From Lachnoclostridium sp. UBA7482 (GTDB lineage Bacteria > Bacillota > Clostridia > Lachnospirales > Lachnospiraceae), in the NCBI GenBank assembly GCA_002479645.1, contig DLOO01000013.1:1-6478 (forward strand): DNA of 6,478 bases, given 5' to 3'. Made by a program: the position numbers and the translations under genes. Under the pieces are notes generated by a model, which searched no databases, was not told the origin of the DNA, and saw only the letters and a program-made list of their open reading frames with translations. Positions 5,548-6,478 of this stretch are shown in pieces. Numbering within the stretch: the first letter of the stretch is position 1; every line of letters starts with the position of its first letter.

Positions 5548-6478
5548 CTATTCTTCTTCGGAATCCTCCGATGACGGCTGTACGAAGATGCGTACCTGAT
5601 CGATGCGGTTCTTATCTACGGCTTCAACCACATAGGTGATGTTGCCGTCGGTAACCTGCTCGCCCGCTTCGGGCAAATGCTCCATTAACTGAATGATATG
5701 ACCGGCGATGGAATCGTAGTCGTCGCTTTCCAGGGAAAGATCGAGCATATCGTTGATTTCATCCAATTTCGCAGAGCCGGACGCCACATACTCGGTATCG
5801 GAAATCTTGCGGATGTCGTCCTCCTCGTCGGAATCGTATTCGTCACGAATCTCGCCGACAATTTCCTCAAGCAAATCCTCCAGGGTAATGATTCCGGCAG
5901 TTGCACCGTACTCATTGAGAACCACGGCAATGGTACCGGATTCACGTCGAAGCTCTTCGAGCAAATCGGATGTTTTCTTAAATTCGTAAGTAAAATGCGG
6001 CTTGCGCATCAGCTTTTCAATAGAGAACGTTTCCGGTGTTCCGTCATAGTGGAACAAATCCTTAAGAAAGAGGATACCGACAACATTGTCTCTGGTCTCG
6101 GCGTAAACCGGAAGACGGGAGAAGTTGTTTTCCCGGAAGGAATGAACGACTTCGTCATAAGTCATTTCCACATCAATAAACTGCACATCAATTCGGGGAA
6201 CCATAACGTCCTTGGCAAGGGAGTCTCCGAAATCCACGACATTGGCAATCATTTCGCGCTCTTCGCGTTCGATGACACCCTCTTCGTGGCTGACATCCAC
6301 AACGGTCAGAAGCTCATCCTCGGTAATGACGGCATCCTTTCGGTCGGGATTGATTCGAAGCAAACGCATCAGTCCGCCGGAAATCAAGTTCACAATCCCG
6401 ATGACGGGAGTCAGCACCGTCATAATCGTATATATAATCGGCGCGTAGAACATGGATACCTTTTCTGCATAAATGGCA
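5548..6478 (-). CDS. CNNM/CBS/CorC-type membrane transporter protein (hemolysin C family), N-terminus beyond the window
   Basis: The frame stays open to the window edge, giving 309 residues, with codons before the internal ATG at 6453 reading AIYAEKVS. Family members are usually about 420-450 residues, so roughly the first 110-140 residues, most of the CNNM (DUF21) membrane domain, are missing. Counting from the ATG at 6453: residues 1-32 are the last membrane helix (FYAPIIYTIMTVLTPVIGIV) leading into the cytoplasm; about 80-205 are a pair of CBS domains (DVMVPRIDVQFIDV at 82-95, SRLPVYAET at 112-120, VVGILFLKDL at 124-133, GTIAVVLNEYGATAGIITLEDLLEEIVGEI at 173-202); and about 217-292 are the CorC/HlyC C-terminal domain (YVASGSAKLDEIND, DYDSIAGHI, NRIDQVRIFV). 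An acidic tail SSEDSEEE ends the protein. CBS pairs in this family bind ATP/Mg, and relatives are linked to Mg2+ efflux; the older name hemolysin is not evidence of toxicity. It is GC-richer than the rest and is followed by a clean terminator. Confidence 0.92.
   Translation of the reverse strand, partial: AIYAEKVSMFYAPIIYTIMTVLTPVIGIVNLISGGLMRLLRINPDRKDAVITEDELLTVVDVSHEEGVIEREEREMIANVVDFGDSLAKDVMVPRIDVQFIDVEMTYDEVVHSFRENNFSRLPVYAETRDNVVGILFLKDLFHYDGTPETFSIEKLMRKPHFTYEFKKTSDLLEELRRESGTIAVVLNEYGATAGIITLEDLLEEIVGEIRDEYDSDEEDDIRKISDTEYVASGSAKLDEINDMLDLSLESDDYDSIAGHIIQLMEHLPEAGEQVTDGNITYVVEAVDKNRIDQVRIFVQPSSEDSEEE

Noticed and set aside
5548..6453. CNNM/CorC gene starting at the ATG at 6453
   Set aside because: The frame continues open to the window edge with family-like residues (AIYAEKVS) before that ATG, and most of the membrane domain would be missing, so the gene is cut by the window.
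1..6478. CRISPR array, insertion sequence, tRNA or rRNA
   Set aside because: No regularly spaced repeats, transposase frame, terminal inverted repeats or tRNA-like folding were found on either strand by reading.

Overview
The window suggests a Gram-positive Clostridia genome, most likely a gut Lachnospiraceae-type bacterium. The reasons are two lipobox signal peptides with Thr/Pro-rich linkers, strong AGGAGG-type ribosome binding sites, an ECF-like sigma factor with a very long C-terminal extension, and a CNNM/CorC-type protein with an acidic tail. This assignment comes from protein style and composition; no search was run.

Layout. Positions 1-374 (+) hold the 3' end of a gene for an M23 (LytM-type) peptidase-like protein whose start lies outside the window. 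Sixteen bases later comes a lipoprotein gene (391-1824, +) with a Thr/Pro linker and degenerate YD/RHS-like tyrosine repeats. A 140-base gap follows, holding a 40-codon ORF with no visible ribosome binding site that looks like a gene remnant. A second lipoprotein gene (1983-3668, +) has the same plan plus an extra C-terminal domain. The three + strand genes can be read as one cell-envelope transcription unit whose promoter is outside the window. A long hairpin (3678-3719) separates them from convergent genes.

On the - strand, 5399-3756 encodes a 547-residue sigma-70 family factor. Its first ~170 residues are an ordinary ECF-type sigma (regions 2 and 4). The remaining ~375 residues contain a probable winged-helix segment and a His/Cys-rich motif. 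Its leader (5400-5488) contains a possible promoter, a 12-base perfect palindrome and a 15-codon upstream ORF that overlaps the sigma start. Upstream of it, and separated by a good intrinsic terminator, is the 3' part of a CNNM/CBS/CorC membrane protein gene (5548-6478, -), cut by the window edge.

How they may work together: the + strand products would all act outside the membrane, with a peptidoglycan hydrolase-like protein and two lipid-anchored surface proteins made together. The sigma factor is convergent with them, and nothing in the sequence directly links it to their control. The CNNM/CorC gene looks like ordinary chromosomal housekeeping DNA. No RNA genes, CRISPR arrays, insertion sequences or attachment sites were seen. 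The least explained parts are the lipoprotein pair and the sigma factor with its leader.
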